Positions 29,609-36,824 of a stretch of 39,730 nt of DNA are shown here, in pieces. The notes beneath the pieces were generated by a model. That model searched no databases. It had not been told where the DNA came from and saw only the letters and a list, made by a program, of their open reading frames with translations. The position numbers and the translations under genes are program-made. How positions within the stretch are numbered: the stretch's first letter is position 1; each line of letters opens with the position of its first letter. This DNA is from JBICHN01 sp043101845 (GTDB taxonomy: Bacteria; Planctomycetota; Phycisphaerae; Phycisphaerales; UBA5793): positions 1 to 39,730 of the forward strand of contig JBICHN010000010.1 in assembly GCA_043101845.1 (NCBI GenBank), in the 5' to 3' direction.

Positions 29609-30352
29609 TCAGATCGACGTGGGCTCAGCGGCAGCCTTCTTCTTGGCGGCACGCTTCCGGGCGGGCTTCTTCTTCGGGGTCGGCTCGACGGCGTCGGCCA
29701 TGATGTCCATCGCGTCGGGCTCGACCTCGTCGGCCGACACGGCGCCACCCTCGTCGGGGTCGACAGGCGCCGGCGGGTTCGGGGACGTCTGCACCTGCAG
29801 GTCATGCACCTCGGGCGGCTGATGCTCAAGCTGCTGGAGGCGGGCGGTCACCTGCGACAGGGTCCGCTTGAGCATCGCCAGCTCGTCACCCTCGGCGCCT
29901 GCGAGCGGATGCTCGAGCACGATCTCGCCGAGCGGGTCGTCGATGATCGTGAGGAGCCGCTGGCCGTTGTCGTCCTCGACCCGCGCCTTCGGCAGGTTCG
30001 GGTGCATGAACTGCGTCTGGCCGTCGACGACGTCGAACGGGTCGTAGTCCTCGGGCGCCACGATCGGGTTGCCGTTGGCGTACACCTCGGACGACATGGC
30101 CGTCTGCGCCGGCGTCTGCGAGTACCACGGCTCCGACATCGTCCCGTAGAGCGTCGACAGGCGCTGCCGCTCGATGCGACGGTCGTCGCGGCCGCCGCCG
30201 TCCTCGGCCTCCCACCAGCCGAACGACCGGTAGGCAGCCTCGACCGGCACGGTCCGCTGCGCGCCCGGAGCGATCGGGTACCTCGCCCCGTTCCACGCGA
30301 GGACGAGCGGCTTGTCGCCGAGGTTGGTGACGCGAACGAACTCAGTTGCCAT
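29609..30352 (-). CDS. Head-region protein with a histone H1-like basic tail
   Basis: The product has 247 residues. The first 60 residues look like a small beta domain (VRVTNLGDKPLVLAWNGARY), the middle contains a heptad helix LKRTLSQVTARLQQLEHQ, then an acidic Pro-rich stretch, and the end is PKKKPARKRAAKKKAAAEPT, like histone H1 tails. Such tails bind DNA. The gene directly follows the capsid gene and its terminator. Its ATG has GGAGG in a GGTCGCCCCG leader also seen before two early genes. The role is inferred as DNA-binding or head-completion. Confidence 0.7.
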   Translation of the reverse strand: MATEFVRVTNLGDKPLVLAWNGARYPIAPGAQRTVPVEAAYRSFGWWEAEDGGGRDDRRIERQRLSTLYGTMSEPWYSQTPAQTAMSSEVYANGNPIVAPEDYDPFDVVDGQTQFMHPNLPKARVEDDNGQRLLTIIDDPLGEIVLEHPLAGAEGDELAMLKRTLSQVTARLQQLEHQPPEVHDLQVQTSPNPPAPVDPDEGGAVSADEVEPDAMDIMADAVEPTPKKKPARKRAAKKKAAAEPTSI

Positions 30353-30422
30353 CGGGGCGACCTCCAGAACAGATGGGTGCTGTCCGGCACAGCGTAGACG
30401 CCACAGCCGCCAAGACGCGGAA

Positions 30423-30456
30423 CCGCCCCCACCCGGTTGCCTCTGGGTGGGGGCGG
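30423..30456 (-). terminator. Terminator hairpin after the major capsid gene
   Basis: CCGCCCCCACCC (30423-30434) and GGGTGGGGGCGG (30445-30456) form a perfect 12-bp stem around a 10-base loop, about 24 bases past the capsid stop codon. It probably isolates high capsid expression from downstream genes. Confidence 0.8.
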
Positions 30457-30479
30457 AACCGATGCCGTGGCAGCGGCGA

Positions 30480-31490
30480 TCAGGACTCGATGGCCGTGAA
30501 CTTCCCCTGCAGCTGCGGGGCGCTGCAGATCAGCTCGCCCTTCCACTTCAGGAAGGCGGTCATCGCCGACGGCTGGTCGATCTTGTACCGCCAGTCCGTC
30601 ATGGAGAACTCACCGGACCCGATGGTCGCGATCTCCATCACCGTCTCGCAGAGGAACTCGATCTGCGAGTTGGTGGCGCCACCGGCGCCGGTGCCGTCCT
30701 CGACCTTGCTGTCGACCACCCACGGGATGTTGTCGAACAGCAGGTTGCGGAACCCGGCCGCGCCGAGCGCGGTGTCCGAACCGGCGTCGCCGACGTTGAA
30801 CCGCTGGTTGGCCTGGACGAGCGCCCAGTAGCGGTTGTACTGCTCGACCCGGCTGCGGATCAGGGTGGTCGAGTGGGCACCGAAGGTGCAGTTCCCGACC
30901 ATCGTCCGCAGAGCGAGGAGCGTCATCGCCGTGGTCGCCGAGTCGACCTGGGCGTTCAGGTAGGTGTTCGAGGCCCGGACCAGCTCGCCGTAGTTCGCGG
31001 CGTTCGTCCCGTCGTCGATGATGGCGGCGAGGCCGGTCACCTGCTTGAGGACGGCGCCGGCGCCGGACGAGCCGAGCGACTGGGACACGTCGGTGCCCAC
31101 CAGGTCGGCCATCTTCATCTTGGCGTCCGTGGCCCGCACGCGCATCTCGTTGGCGATCGCCAGCGACGTGTTCATGCGGTCCAGGGTGCGCTCGTAGAGG
31201 GTGATCGGCACCTGGTAGTACTTGGCCTCGAAGGCCATGTTCTTGACGTTGTCCTGGGCGGCGATGTCGGCGATGACCTCGCCCTCGCCGTCGTAGGCGC
31301 CTCCGTTCGTTTGCATCTGGTGCAGCAGAGGAACCTCGAAGTGCGTACCGCCCTCGTACCGCTTCCGGTTCGCCGCGTTGAGGCGGAAGAACAGGGCGTT
31401 CGACGGGTACGCCTGGTCGGTGATGTAGGGGACGATGATGCGCCGGCTCAGCGACGTGACCTCGTCCACACCCACGATCGTGGGGGCCAT
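30480..31490 (-). CDS. Major capsid protein
   Basis: The product has 336 residues, a usual length for an HK97-fold coat protein. The N-terminus has VTSLSRRIIVPYITDQAYPS, then NALFFRLNAANRKRYEGG and THFEVPLLHQMQTNGGAYDG, a pattern found in phage coat proteins with a tight N-terminal arm and spine helix (TLDRMNTSLAIANEMRVRAT). The fold is inferred rather than demonstrated. A strong ribosome site (AAGGAG, 7 bases before ATG), a structured leader and a terminator after it fit an abundantly made protein. The scaffold-like gene is immediately upstream. Confidence 0.82.
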   Translation of the reverse strand: MAPTIVGVDEVTSLSRRIIVPYITDQAYPSNALFFRLNAANRKRYEGGTHFEVPLLHQMQTNGGAYDGEGEVIADIAAQDNVKNMAFEAKYYQVPITLYERTLDRMNTSLAIANEMRVRATDAKMKMADLVGTDVSQSLGSSGAGAVLKQVTGLAAIIDDGTNAANYGELVRASNTYLNAQVDSATTAMTLLALRTMVGNCTFGAHSTTLIRSRVEQYNRYWALVQANQRFNVGDAGSDTALGAAGFRNLLFDNIPWVVDSKVEDGTGAGGATNSQIEFLCETVMEIATIGSGEFSMTDWRYKIDQPSAMTAFLKWKGELICSAPQLQGKFTAIES

Positions 31491-31502
31491 CGGACTCTCC
31501 TT

Positions 31503-31552
31503 GGTGAGACGGTGGCAACCCCTCTGCCGGGGAGCGTAGCCCCACCGTCACC
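31503..31552 (-). promoter_or_regulatory. Structured leader upstream of the major capsid gene
   Basis: On the minus strand GGTGA (bulge) CGGTGG sequences at 31503-31515 pair with CCACCG-TCACC at 31542-31552, enclosing an inner CCCC/GGGG hairpin (near 31520-31533). The structure ends just before AAGGAG of the capsid gene. It could be an RNA-processing site, an attenuator or part of a promoter region. Confidence 0.5.
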
Positions 31553-31571
31553 TCAAGGCGAGGGATGGTGG

Positions 31572-32798
31572 CTACTCGATGCCCATCTCCTGCAGCGCAC
31601 CAGCGAGCTTCTCGGCAAGGTTCTCGTCGGTGATCGCCTCGCGATCCGGGGCGGCAGCGTCAGGCCGCTCGAGCGGCGACCGGCGCCGGCGGGGCGCCGC
31701 CGCGGGAGCGGACGCCCCAGCGATCGCACCCGAACGGGCCTGCCGCTCCTCGGCCTCGTCGACAGCGCCGTCGTCGAGCGGCGCCTGCTCGACGGGCTCC
31801 GAGGGGGCCGGGGCCGCCGGTGCAGGCGCCGCCGCTGCCGGCCGCCCGAGCGGGAGGTCCGACAGCGCAGCGTGCCCGCGAAGGTGACGCAGGTAGGCGT
31901 CGGTCACGGGCACGCCGGCCTCGGCCTGACGGATCCACGCGCCGTTCTCGTTGACGCTGCGCGCCAGCGCACGGATGCCGTCGGCGTCGACCTGCGGGTT
32001 CTCGGCCTGGAACTGCTGGAGCGCCTTCGACACGTCGGCGACGACCTGCTGCTGACGCTGCTGGTTCGCCGACTGCTCCTGCTGCTCACGCAGCCGCCGC
32101 AGCTCGTTCACGACCTGCGGGTCCGACTGCTGCGCCGGCGCCGGCTGCGGGTCGCCGTACAGGGCGTCGGCCGGGTCGACCGGCCGCGGCGGCGGCTGCG
32201 GGGCGAGCGTCGACGGGTCGAACCGACCCTCGACGATCGCCATCACGATCTCCTGCTGGTCCGGCGGCGCCTGCGACAGCCGCTCCATGATCGGCGACGC
32301 CTGCGCGATCCACTGGGCCTGCTGCTCGAACTGTTCGATCGTCGGCCGCTCGCCGTACACCTGCTCGAAGTAGGCGCCCGTCCGATCCCAGTCGGACGGC
32401 TCCGGCTCCGGCTGCGGCTCGGGCTCCGGGGCCGGAGCCTCGACAGGCTCCTCGTCGACAGCGACCGGCGCCTCGGGCTCCGGCTCGGTGTCGACCGCGG
32501 AGGGGGCGAGGGGTTGCCGTTCCGACGCCCCCTCCGCGATCTCCTCGCCCACGGGGGGCTCGGGGGCTGCGGCGGGGTCGGACCCGGGGTCGCCCACACC
32601 GGTGTCCTCCCCCGCCACATCGGGAGCCGGCACGTCGGCCGGCTCGACCGGGGGAGGCTCGTCACCCGCCGACGGCGGGTCGTCGAGCCCGAGAACGGAC
32701 CGGTCCATACCGAGCTTCGACGCCAGCTCCTCGGCGACCTCGTCGAGGGCTTCGGGCGTCAGACCGTTCTCGTCGAACACGTCAGCAGGGGGCGACAC
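31572..32798 (-). CDS. Scaffold-like protein
   Basis: The product has 408 residues from a GTG start with GAAGGAG ahead. It is strongly acidic with Pro/Glu-rich N-terminal and central parts (PEPEPQPEPEPSDWDRTG, about 130-150), then Gln-rich helices (LRRLREQQEQSANQQRQQQV) and a basic Pro/Ala region before a final amphipathic helix LAEKLAGALQEMG. Acidic, helical, low-complexity proteins coded just before the coat gene are typical scaffolds, whose C-terminal helix binds coat protein. No protease domain seen. Confidence 0.72.
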   Translation of the reverse strand: MSPPADVFDENGLTPEALDEVAEELASKLGMDRSVLGLDDPPSAGDEPPPVEPADVPAPDVAGEDTGVGDPGSDPAAAPEPPVGEEIAEGASERQPLAPSAVDTEPEPEAPVAVDEEPVEAPAPEPEPQPEPEPSDWDRTGAYFEQVYGERPTIEQFEQQAQWIAQASPIMERLSQAPPDQQEIVMAIVEGRFDPSTLAPQPPPRPVDPADALYGDPQPAPAQQSDPQVVNELRRLREQQEQSANQQRQQQVVADVSKALQQFQAENPQVDADGIRALARSVNENGAWIRQAEAGVPVTDAYLRHLRGHAALSDLPLGRPAAAAPAPAAPAPSEPVEQAPLDDGAVDEAEERQARSGAIAGASAPAAAPRRRRSPLERPDAAAPDREAITDENLAEKLAGALQEMGIE

Positions 32799-32834
32799 GG
32801 GGCAACTCCTTCAAGGGGCGACTGGGCAGGAAGG

Positions 32835-33224
32835 CTACCCGACGTTCAGGACACGCCTGAGCTCGTCGGGGTTCGGCATCGGTGGGGCCATCGGAAGCCC
32901 CCTCGGGGCCGCGGCCGGCGGCCCCCCGGGGCCCGGAAGCGGACCGGCCGCTCCCGGGCCCGGCGCTCCTCCACCCGCGGGCGGCGACGGCATCTTGAGG
33001 TTGCCGAACAGATCGGCGCCAGCCGGTTCCGGGCGGGGCCGGATGGTCTTGGCCTGCGTCTCCAGGCCGGATGCCGACAGCTCACGGATCTTCGATGCGA
33101 GCATCGACTCGAGGTTCGTGAGGAACTCGGAGTCGGCGTCGCTCGCCAGGCGCAGCCCGGCGAGCGACCCGAGCATGGACGACAGGCCGTCGGCCATGCT
33201 TTCCGGTAGCTGTGCGGCGGCCAT
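32835..33224 (-). CDS. Hypothetical small head protein, Gly/Pro-rich C-terminus
   Basis: The product has 129 residues. The first 60 are helical (MADGLSSMLGSLAGLRLASD, then LESMLASKIRELSASGLETQ), and the rest is Pro/Gly/Ala low complexity. It starts three bases before the previous stop ends and precedes the scaffold gene. Possibly a head accessory protein; not assigned. Confidence 0.65.
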   Translation of the reverse strand: MAAAQLPESMADGLSSMLGSLAGLRLASDADSEFLTNLESMLASKIRELSASGLETQAKTIRPRPEPAGADLFGNLKMPSPPAGGGAPGPGAAGPLPGPGGPPAAAPRGLPMAPPMPNPDELRRVLNVG

Positions 33225-33226
33225 GC

Positions 33227-33385
33227 TCAGCCGTCGGTGGTGGGCTCGCCGGTGACCTGGCTGCCGCCCTTCACCTGGGCGTCGCGGTCGGTGCCGAAGC
33301 GGGTGCCGCGGGTCTGCCCGAGGGGCTTGATGGGGGCGTTGCCGGTCTTAGCGGTGATCTTCGGCTCGCCGTTCATGGTCGCCAT
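33227..33385 (-). CDS. 52-residue basic, disordered protein
   Basis: This small gene has AGGAGG eight bases before the ATG, one of the clearest ribosome sites on the late side. The product MATMNGEPKITAKTGNAPIK, continuing with PLGQTRGTRFGTDRDAQVKG and ending GEPTTDG, is basic, Gly/Thr-rich and lacks hydrophobic core residues. It is close to the next gene. It could be a decoration or head-completion peptide, with no homology to support it. Confidence 0.75.
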   Translation of the reverse strand: MATMNGEPKITAKTGNAPIKPLGQTRGTRFGTDRDAQVKGGSQVTGEPTTDG

Positions 33386-33412
33386 GATGGTTCCCTCCTG
33401 CGGGGGTGTCGT

Positions 33413-33604
33413 CTACGCCCCGTGAGGGTACTCGACGCCGGCAGCCGTCTGCGGGATGTGGCCTCGGCAGTACGGGCAGCGCCACGGACCGGGGATGAGC
33501 GGGACACTGATCGGCTCCTCGCACACCGAGCAGGCGCCCGGCGCGAACCCGACCATCGGGCGGCGCGGACGCGGGTCATCAAACGGCAGGGCGACCTGGG
33601 TCAT
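33413..33604 (-). CDS. 63-residue zinc ribbon protein
   Basis: The ATG overlaps the HNH gene stop as ATGA and has AGGAG at good spacing. CSVCEEP (25-31) and CPYCRGH (43-49) form a four-Cys zinc ribbon spaced by about 14 residues. The N-terminus is MTQVALPFDDPRPRRP. The longer frame in this register is a shadow of the HNH gene. It is probably coupled to HNH translation and may bind DNA or protein. Confidence 0.75.
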   Translation of the reverse strand: MTQVALPFDDPRPRRPMVGFAPGACSVCEEPISVPLIPGPWRCPYCRGHIPQTAAGVEYPHGA

Positions 33605-34050
33605 CGGGATGTCTCCTGCTGACGGATCTTGTATCGCCGCTGCGCTGCCGTCTGGCAGCGCCTGCACTTCCGCTGGCCGGTCCGAAGGTCGAGGCGGTCG
33701 TAGGGGTGGCCCTGCGGGCAGTGGGTCTTGCGGGCGTTCACGATGAACGCGTCGCCTCGCCTCAGGTTCTCCTTGAGCGAGATCTCCTCGAGGTGGTCGG
33801 GGTTGACGCACGCCCGGTTGCGGCACAGGTGGTCGAGGGTCAGGTCGGGGTCGAGCGGCCGCACGAACCACTCGTAGACGACCCGGTGAGCGAACCGCTT
33901 CTCGTCACCTGCTCTGAACTGGCCGTACCCATCGGAGTTGACGGATGCGGTCCAGTTCCAGCAGCCGTCGTCGGTGAAGTCGATCTTGTCGACGAACCGA
34001 TCAATGTCGCCCTCATGTCTCGGCGGGGCGATCGCCGAGCACTTCACCAT
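33601..34050 (-). CDS. HNH endonuclease (HNH_3-type)
   Basis: The product has 149 residues starting MVKCSAIAPP; the ATG overlaps the upstream stop as TGATG, so the longer frame is not used. The central part shows CWNWTASVNSDGYGQF (30-45), RFAHRVVYEWF, DHLCRNRACVNPDHLEEI (73-90) with the H and N residues of the HNH motif, and a second zinc pair, CPQGHPYD and CRRCQ (111-132). Such enzymes nick or cut DNA, either as homing endonucleases or as partners of terminase. It sits between portal and capsid genes, tightly overlapping both neighbours, which argues for an integrated role. Confidence 0.85.
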   Translation of the reverse strand: MVKCSAIAPPRHEGDIDRFVDKIDFTDDGCWNWTASVNSDGYGQFRAGDEKRFAHRVVYEWFVRPLDPDLTLDHLCRNRACVNPDHLEEISLKENLRRGDAFIVNARKTHCPQGHPYDRLDLRTGQRKCRRCQTAAQRRYKIRQQETSR

Positions 34051-34238
34051 CAGGTGATATCGGTGTTGAAGTCGATGTCGCGGTTGAGGACGTCGTCGAA
34101 CTCGCTGACCGCACCGGCGGCCGTGCTCGAGTCGCGCTCCTTGCCCCACGGCATGCCGAGCATCTCGGCGTCGCCGGCCTGATCGCCGCTCTCGACCGAT
34201 CCGGGGTTGGAGACGGGGTCCTGGTATCGGGGTGCCAT
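34050..34238 (-). CDS. Hypothetical protein, 62 residues
   Basis: Not recognised. The product is acidic and polar with the segment ESGDQAGDAEMLGMPWGKER (16-35), and no membrane helix. It is coupled by TGATG to the HNH gene and preceded by a 15-base gap. No good ribosome site is visible, so translation may rely on coupling to the upstream gene. Confidence 0.55.
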   Translation of the reverse strand: MAPRYQDPVSNPGSVESGDQAGDAEMLGMPWGKERDSSTAAGAVSEFDDVLNRDIDFNTDIT

Positions 34239-34253
34239 GCGCCCGAGGGTACC

Positions 34254-34481
34254 TCAGGCCGGTGGCCCGCACCGAGGATGGGCGCATGCGACCGTCTCGC
34301 CCCGCTGGATGACCTCGACGGGGACGTGCATGATCTTCCGCTCGCACCAGCAGGTGACAGCCAGACGCCCCCGCACAGGGTCAGCGATTCGACGGGGCGG
34401 CCCCGCCGGGAACGGCTTCGTCGGATCGACCCGCCGGCCCCTCGGCGCCTGCGTCGAGTCGACCCGCAGGCCGCTAGGCAC
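34254..34481 (-). CDS. Small Cys-containing protein overlapping the portal gene end
   Basis: The most economical start is the GTG at 34481 (75 residues), which overlaps the portal stop by 8 bases; an upstream ATG at 34517 would give 87 residues with a 44-base overlap. The C-terminal part LAVTCWCERKIMHVPVEVIQ, then RGETVACAHPRC, has four cysteines plus a histidine in ribbon-like spacing. The N-terminus is basic and Pro-rich. The start choice is uncertain, as neither has a strong ribosome site. Confidence 0.55.
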   Translation of the reverse strand: MPSGLRVDSTQAPRGRRVDPTKPFPAGPPRRIADPVRGRLAVTCWCERKIMHVPVEVIQRGETVACAHPRCGPPA

Positions 34482-36393
34482 GGGCCCGCTGCCGGGCGCC
34501 CGGAGCCGCCATCGCACCGGCCTCCATCTTCGACTGCACCCGCTCGGCGATCGTCTGCCAGTTCGGCACCTGCAGCTCCTCGAGGAGCGCCTCCTGGTCG
34601 TACGCGCCGAGCGTGAACAGCTGGATGGCCCGGTCCTCCCGCATCGACCGGGCCGTGTGCTGCTCGGCGCCAGCGTCGACGTTCAGCGAGTAGACGAGCG
34701 GCACCCGCCCTTCCGGCGTCGGCGTCAAGAAGTGCCCGCCGGCGATCGCGATCGACGACCGCTCGGCGCCACGCCCAGCGATCGTCACCATCCGCGGCGT
34801 CGTGTAGTTCGAGCAGACGAGGCTCGCCTTCTTGTCGAACACGCCCCGCAGCGCATACTCGAGGTGCCGCAACGTCGAGCGGATCCGCACGAACGCGGCC
34901 TCCTGCACGGCGTCCACGACACCCTCGGCGTTCCGACCCGACGGCGTCGAGCCCTTCACCACAGCGGTGAGCCCAGAGATGGCCTCCATCCGCTTGAGGT
35001 AGAACTCGAGGACGCTGACCATCGCCATCTGCAGAGGTGGCGGCGTCAGCCAGTCCGTCGTCTGGTCGGCAGCGCCGGCGGTTTCGATCACCGACCCCGG
35101 CTTGTTCCGCAGCGGTGTGCGCGACTGGCCCTTCGGTCGGCGCAGCATCGGGTTGCCGGTGAGCTCGGCGTTGTGCTGGAACGCGGCGAGGAGCCGGTTG
35201 TACGCCGTCTGCGGCGACGACAGCATCTCCACCATCGACAGACCCCAGAACCCGTCACCCAGGTCGATGTACGGGAACCGGTCGTACGGGTGGCGGCCGT
35301 GGTCCCACAGATCCTTCGCGGTCGCCTCGTACACCAGCCGGTTGTCCGCGACGACGAGCAGGCGCCACTCGTCCGACGCTGCCTGCTTCTCCTTGCCGGT
35401 CCGCTGATCGACGATGTCGACGATCTCGTGCTCACGCACCCAGCACTCGAGCACGGTGACGATCCGGTCGGCGCCCCGCTCGTCCATCCGGTTCGACCCC
35501 GAACTGCGGGTCGTCGCCGCACCCGGATGCCCGGCGCCGATCGACCCCGGGATCGGACCTTCCTGCGACGACGCCGTGTTGTCGCCCCGCATCGGCGCCT
35601 GGTCGATCGACGCGCCACCACCCGACAGGCCCTCGGTGAACATCTCGTAGGTGCCCGGGAACCGGCGGTCCAGTTCCTGCAGCGACATCTGCCGCGCCTC
35701 GATGTAGTAGTTCCCGTCCGTCTCGTCCGACGCGATCGGATCCGGGTAGAAGTTGAACGGCGACACCCGACAGAACGTCGCGTCGCCGGCGCCGCCCGCC
35801 GCCCACGGATCCCAGTACGTCTTGAAGATCGACGTCCCGTAGGCGACCGCGTCGATCGCCGAACGGCCGATCTCACGCTGCTCCCGGTTCGCGTGGAACG
35901 ACGCGTCGAGGACGTACTGCAGGTCGACGGCGAGCTGGTCGAACGTCGCCGCGGTCGGCCCGTGCGGCGGCTGCGCCGACGCCACGTTCACCACGGGCCG
36001 CTGATCGGTGATCCACCCAGCGATGGTCATCACGATCGGGAGGATCTCGGCGACCTCCGGGGCGGGCAGCCAGTCGGGCCGCTGACGCGAACGCGGATGC
36101 CGGTTGAGCAGCATCTGGTAGTTCTTCCGCCACATCTTGAAGATCGGGTCCCGATGCCGCTTCGCCCGACCGAACAGGTCGAGGACATGCTGAACGACCT
36201 GACGCTCCTGGTCGGTCGGCTGCAACGACCGCGGCTGGAACGGAAGCTGCGGCGGCCGGCGCTGCCACTCCCGGTTCGGGTTCCCCTCAGCGACCTTCGG
36301 GTCGACGATGCTGTCGAGCATCGACTTCGGGCCCGGGTCCGGGGCAGGCGCCGGCTCAGAGAGAACGGCAGCGGGGTCCTGCGCGAGTGCCAT
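34474..36393 (-). CDS. Portal protein
   Basis: The product has 639 residues. It has the layout of P22-type portals: a helical N-terminus (QERQVVQHVLDLFGRAKRHR), then FKMWRKNYQMLLNRHP, a long wing with ATFDQLAVDLQYVLDASF and VAYGTSIFKTYWDPWA, and a C-terminal stem region. The portal forms the ring through which DNA enters and leaves the head and onto which the terminase docks. It sits two genes after large terminase and upstream of head genes, the standard order. The N-terminal 40 residues are Pro/Ala-rich. Confidence 0.85.
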   Translation of the reverse strand: MALAQDPAAVLSEPAPAPDPGPKSMLDSIVDPKVAEGNPNREWQRRPPQLPFQPRSLQPTDQERQVVQHVLDLFGRAKRHRDPIFKMWRKNYQMLLNRHPRSRQRPDWLPAPEVAEILPIVMTIAGWITDQRPVVNVASAQPPHGPTAATFDQLAVDLQYVLDASFHANREQREIGRSAIDAVAYGTSIFKTYWDPWAAGGAGDATFCRVSPFNFYPDPIASDETDGNYYIEARQMSLQELDRRFPGTYEMFTEGLSGGGASIDQAPMRGDNTASSQEGPIPGSIGAGHPGAATTRSSGSNRMDERGADRIVTVLECWVREHEIVDIVDQRTGKEKQAASDEWRLLVVADNRLVYEATAKDLWDHGRHPYDRFPYIDLGDGFWGLSMVEMLSSPQTAYNRLLAAFQHNAELTGNPMLRRPKGQSRTPLRNKPGSVIETAGAADQTTDWLTPPPLQMAMVSVLEFYLKRMEAISGLTAVVKGSTPSGRNAEGVVDAVQEAAFVRIRSTLRHLEYALRGVFDKKASLVCSNYTTPRMVTIAGRGAERSSIAIAGGHFLTPTPEGRVPLVYSLNVDAGAEQHTARSMREDRAIQLFTLGAYDQEALLEELQVPNWQTIAERVQSKMEAGAMAAPGARQRARA

Positions 36394-36404
36394 GAGCGTC
36401 GAGG

Positions 36405-36824
36405 CTACCCCGTCCGCATCGTCCGGTCCTTGACCCCGGCGGCGACCTGCTTGTCGTGCAGCTCCTTGAGCGCCGCCTCCGGGTTCTCGGGCGCCACCGA
36501 CGGGTCGTTGATGTCGACCGGCTCGTAGTTGTGCGGGATGCCCGTCCGGTCCTCCTGACGGCGACCCTTCTCCGCGAGCGCCTGCTTGAACTGGCGCTCC
36601 GACGTGAACTGCTGCTCCGACGGCGCACCCGGATCCAGCACGTTCCGGTAGCCCGAAAACCTCACCGTCGAGAACACCCGCCGGTACGGCTCGTCATGCA
36701 CACACAGCTGCTCGCCAGAGTCGAACGACCGCTTCACGAACGACCGATCGACCTCCTCGAGCGGAACGAAGATCTCCTTCACACACGCCGCCTCGCAGCG
36801 CGCCCGATAGTCGAACGTCGGCAT
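36405..36824 (-). CDS. Degenerate FmdB-like zinc ribbon protein
   Basis: The product has 139 residues with a start fixed by a TGATG overlap with the terminase stop; an upstream in-frame ATG gives three more residues. The opening MPTFDYRARCEAACVKEIF and the following CVHDEPYRRVFS imitate the FmdB regulatory ribbon, but the second CxxC is incomplete. The C-terminal half is charged and helical (ASSEQQF-like region, then ERQFKQALAEKGRRQ). It lies between large terminase and portal. Whether zinc is bound is unknown. Confidence 0.6.
   Translation of the reverse strand: MPTFDYRARCEAACVKEIFVPLEEVDRSFVKRSFDSGEQLCVHDEPYRRVFSTVRFSGYRNVLDPGAPSEQQFTSERQFKQALAEKGRRQEDRTGIPHNYEPVDINDPSVAPENPEAALKELHDKQVAAGVKDRTMRTG

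Noticed and set aside
30312..33209. 965-residue plus-strand ORF over capsid and scaffold genes
   Set aside because: It is antisense to well-supported genes with recognisable patterns, is Arg-rich and has no domain.
34207..36528. 773-residue plus-strand ORF over portal
   Set aside because: Antisense shadow of portal; Arg-rich low-complexity sequence.
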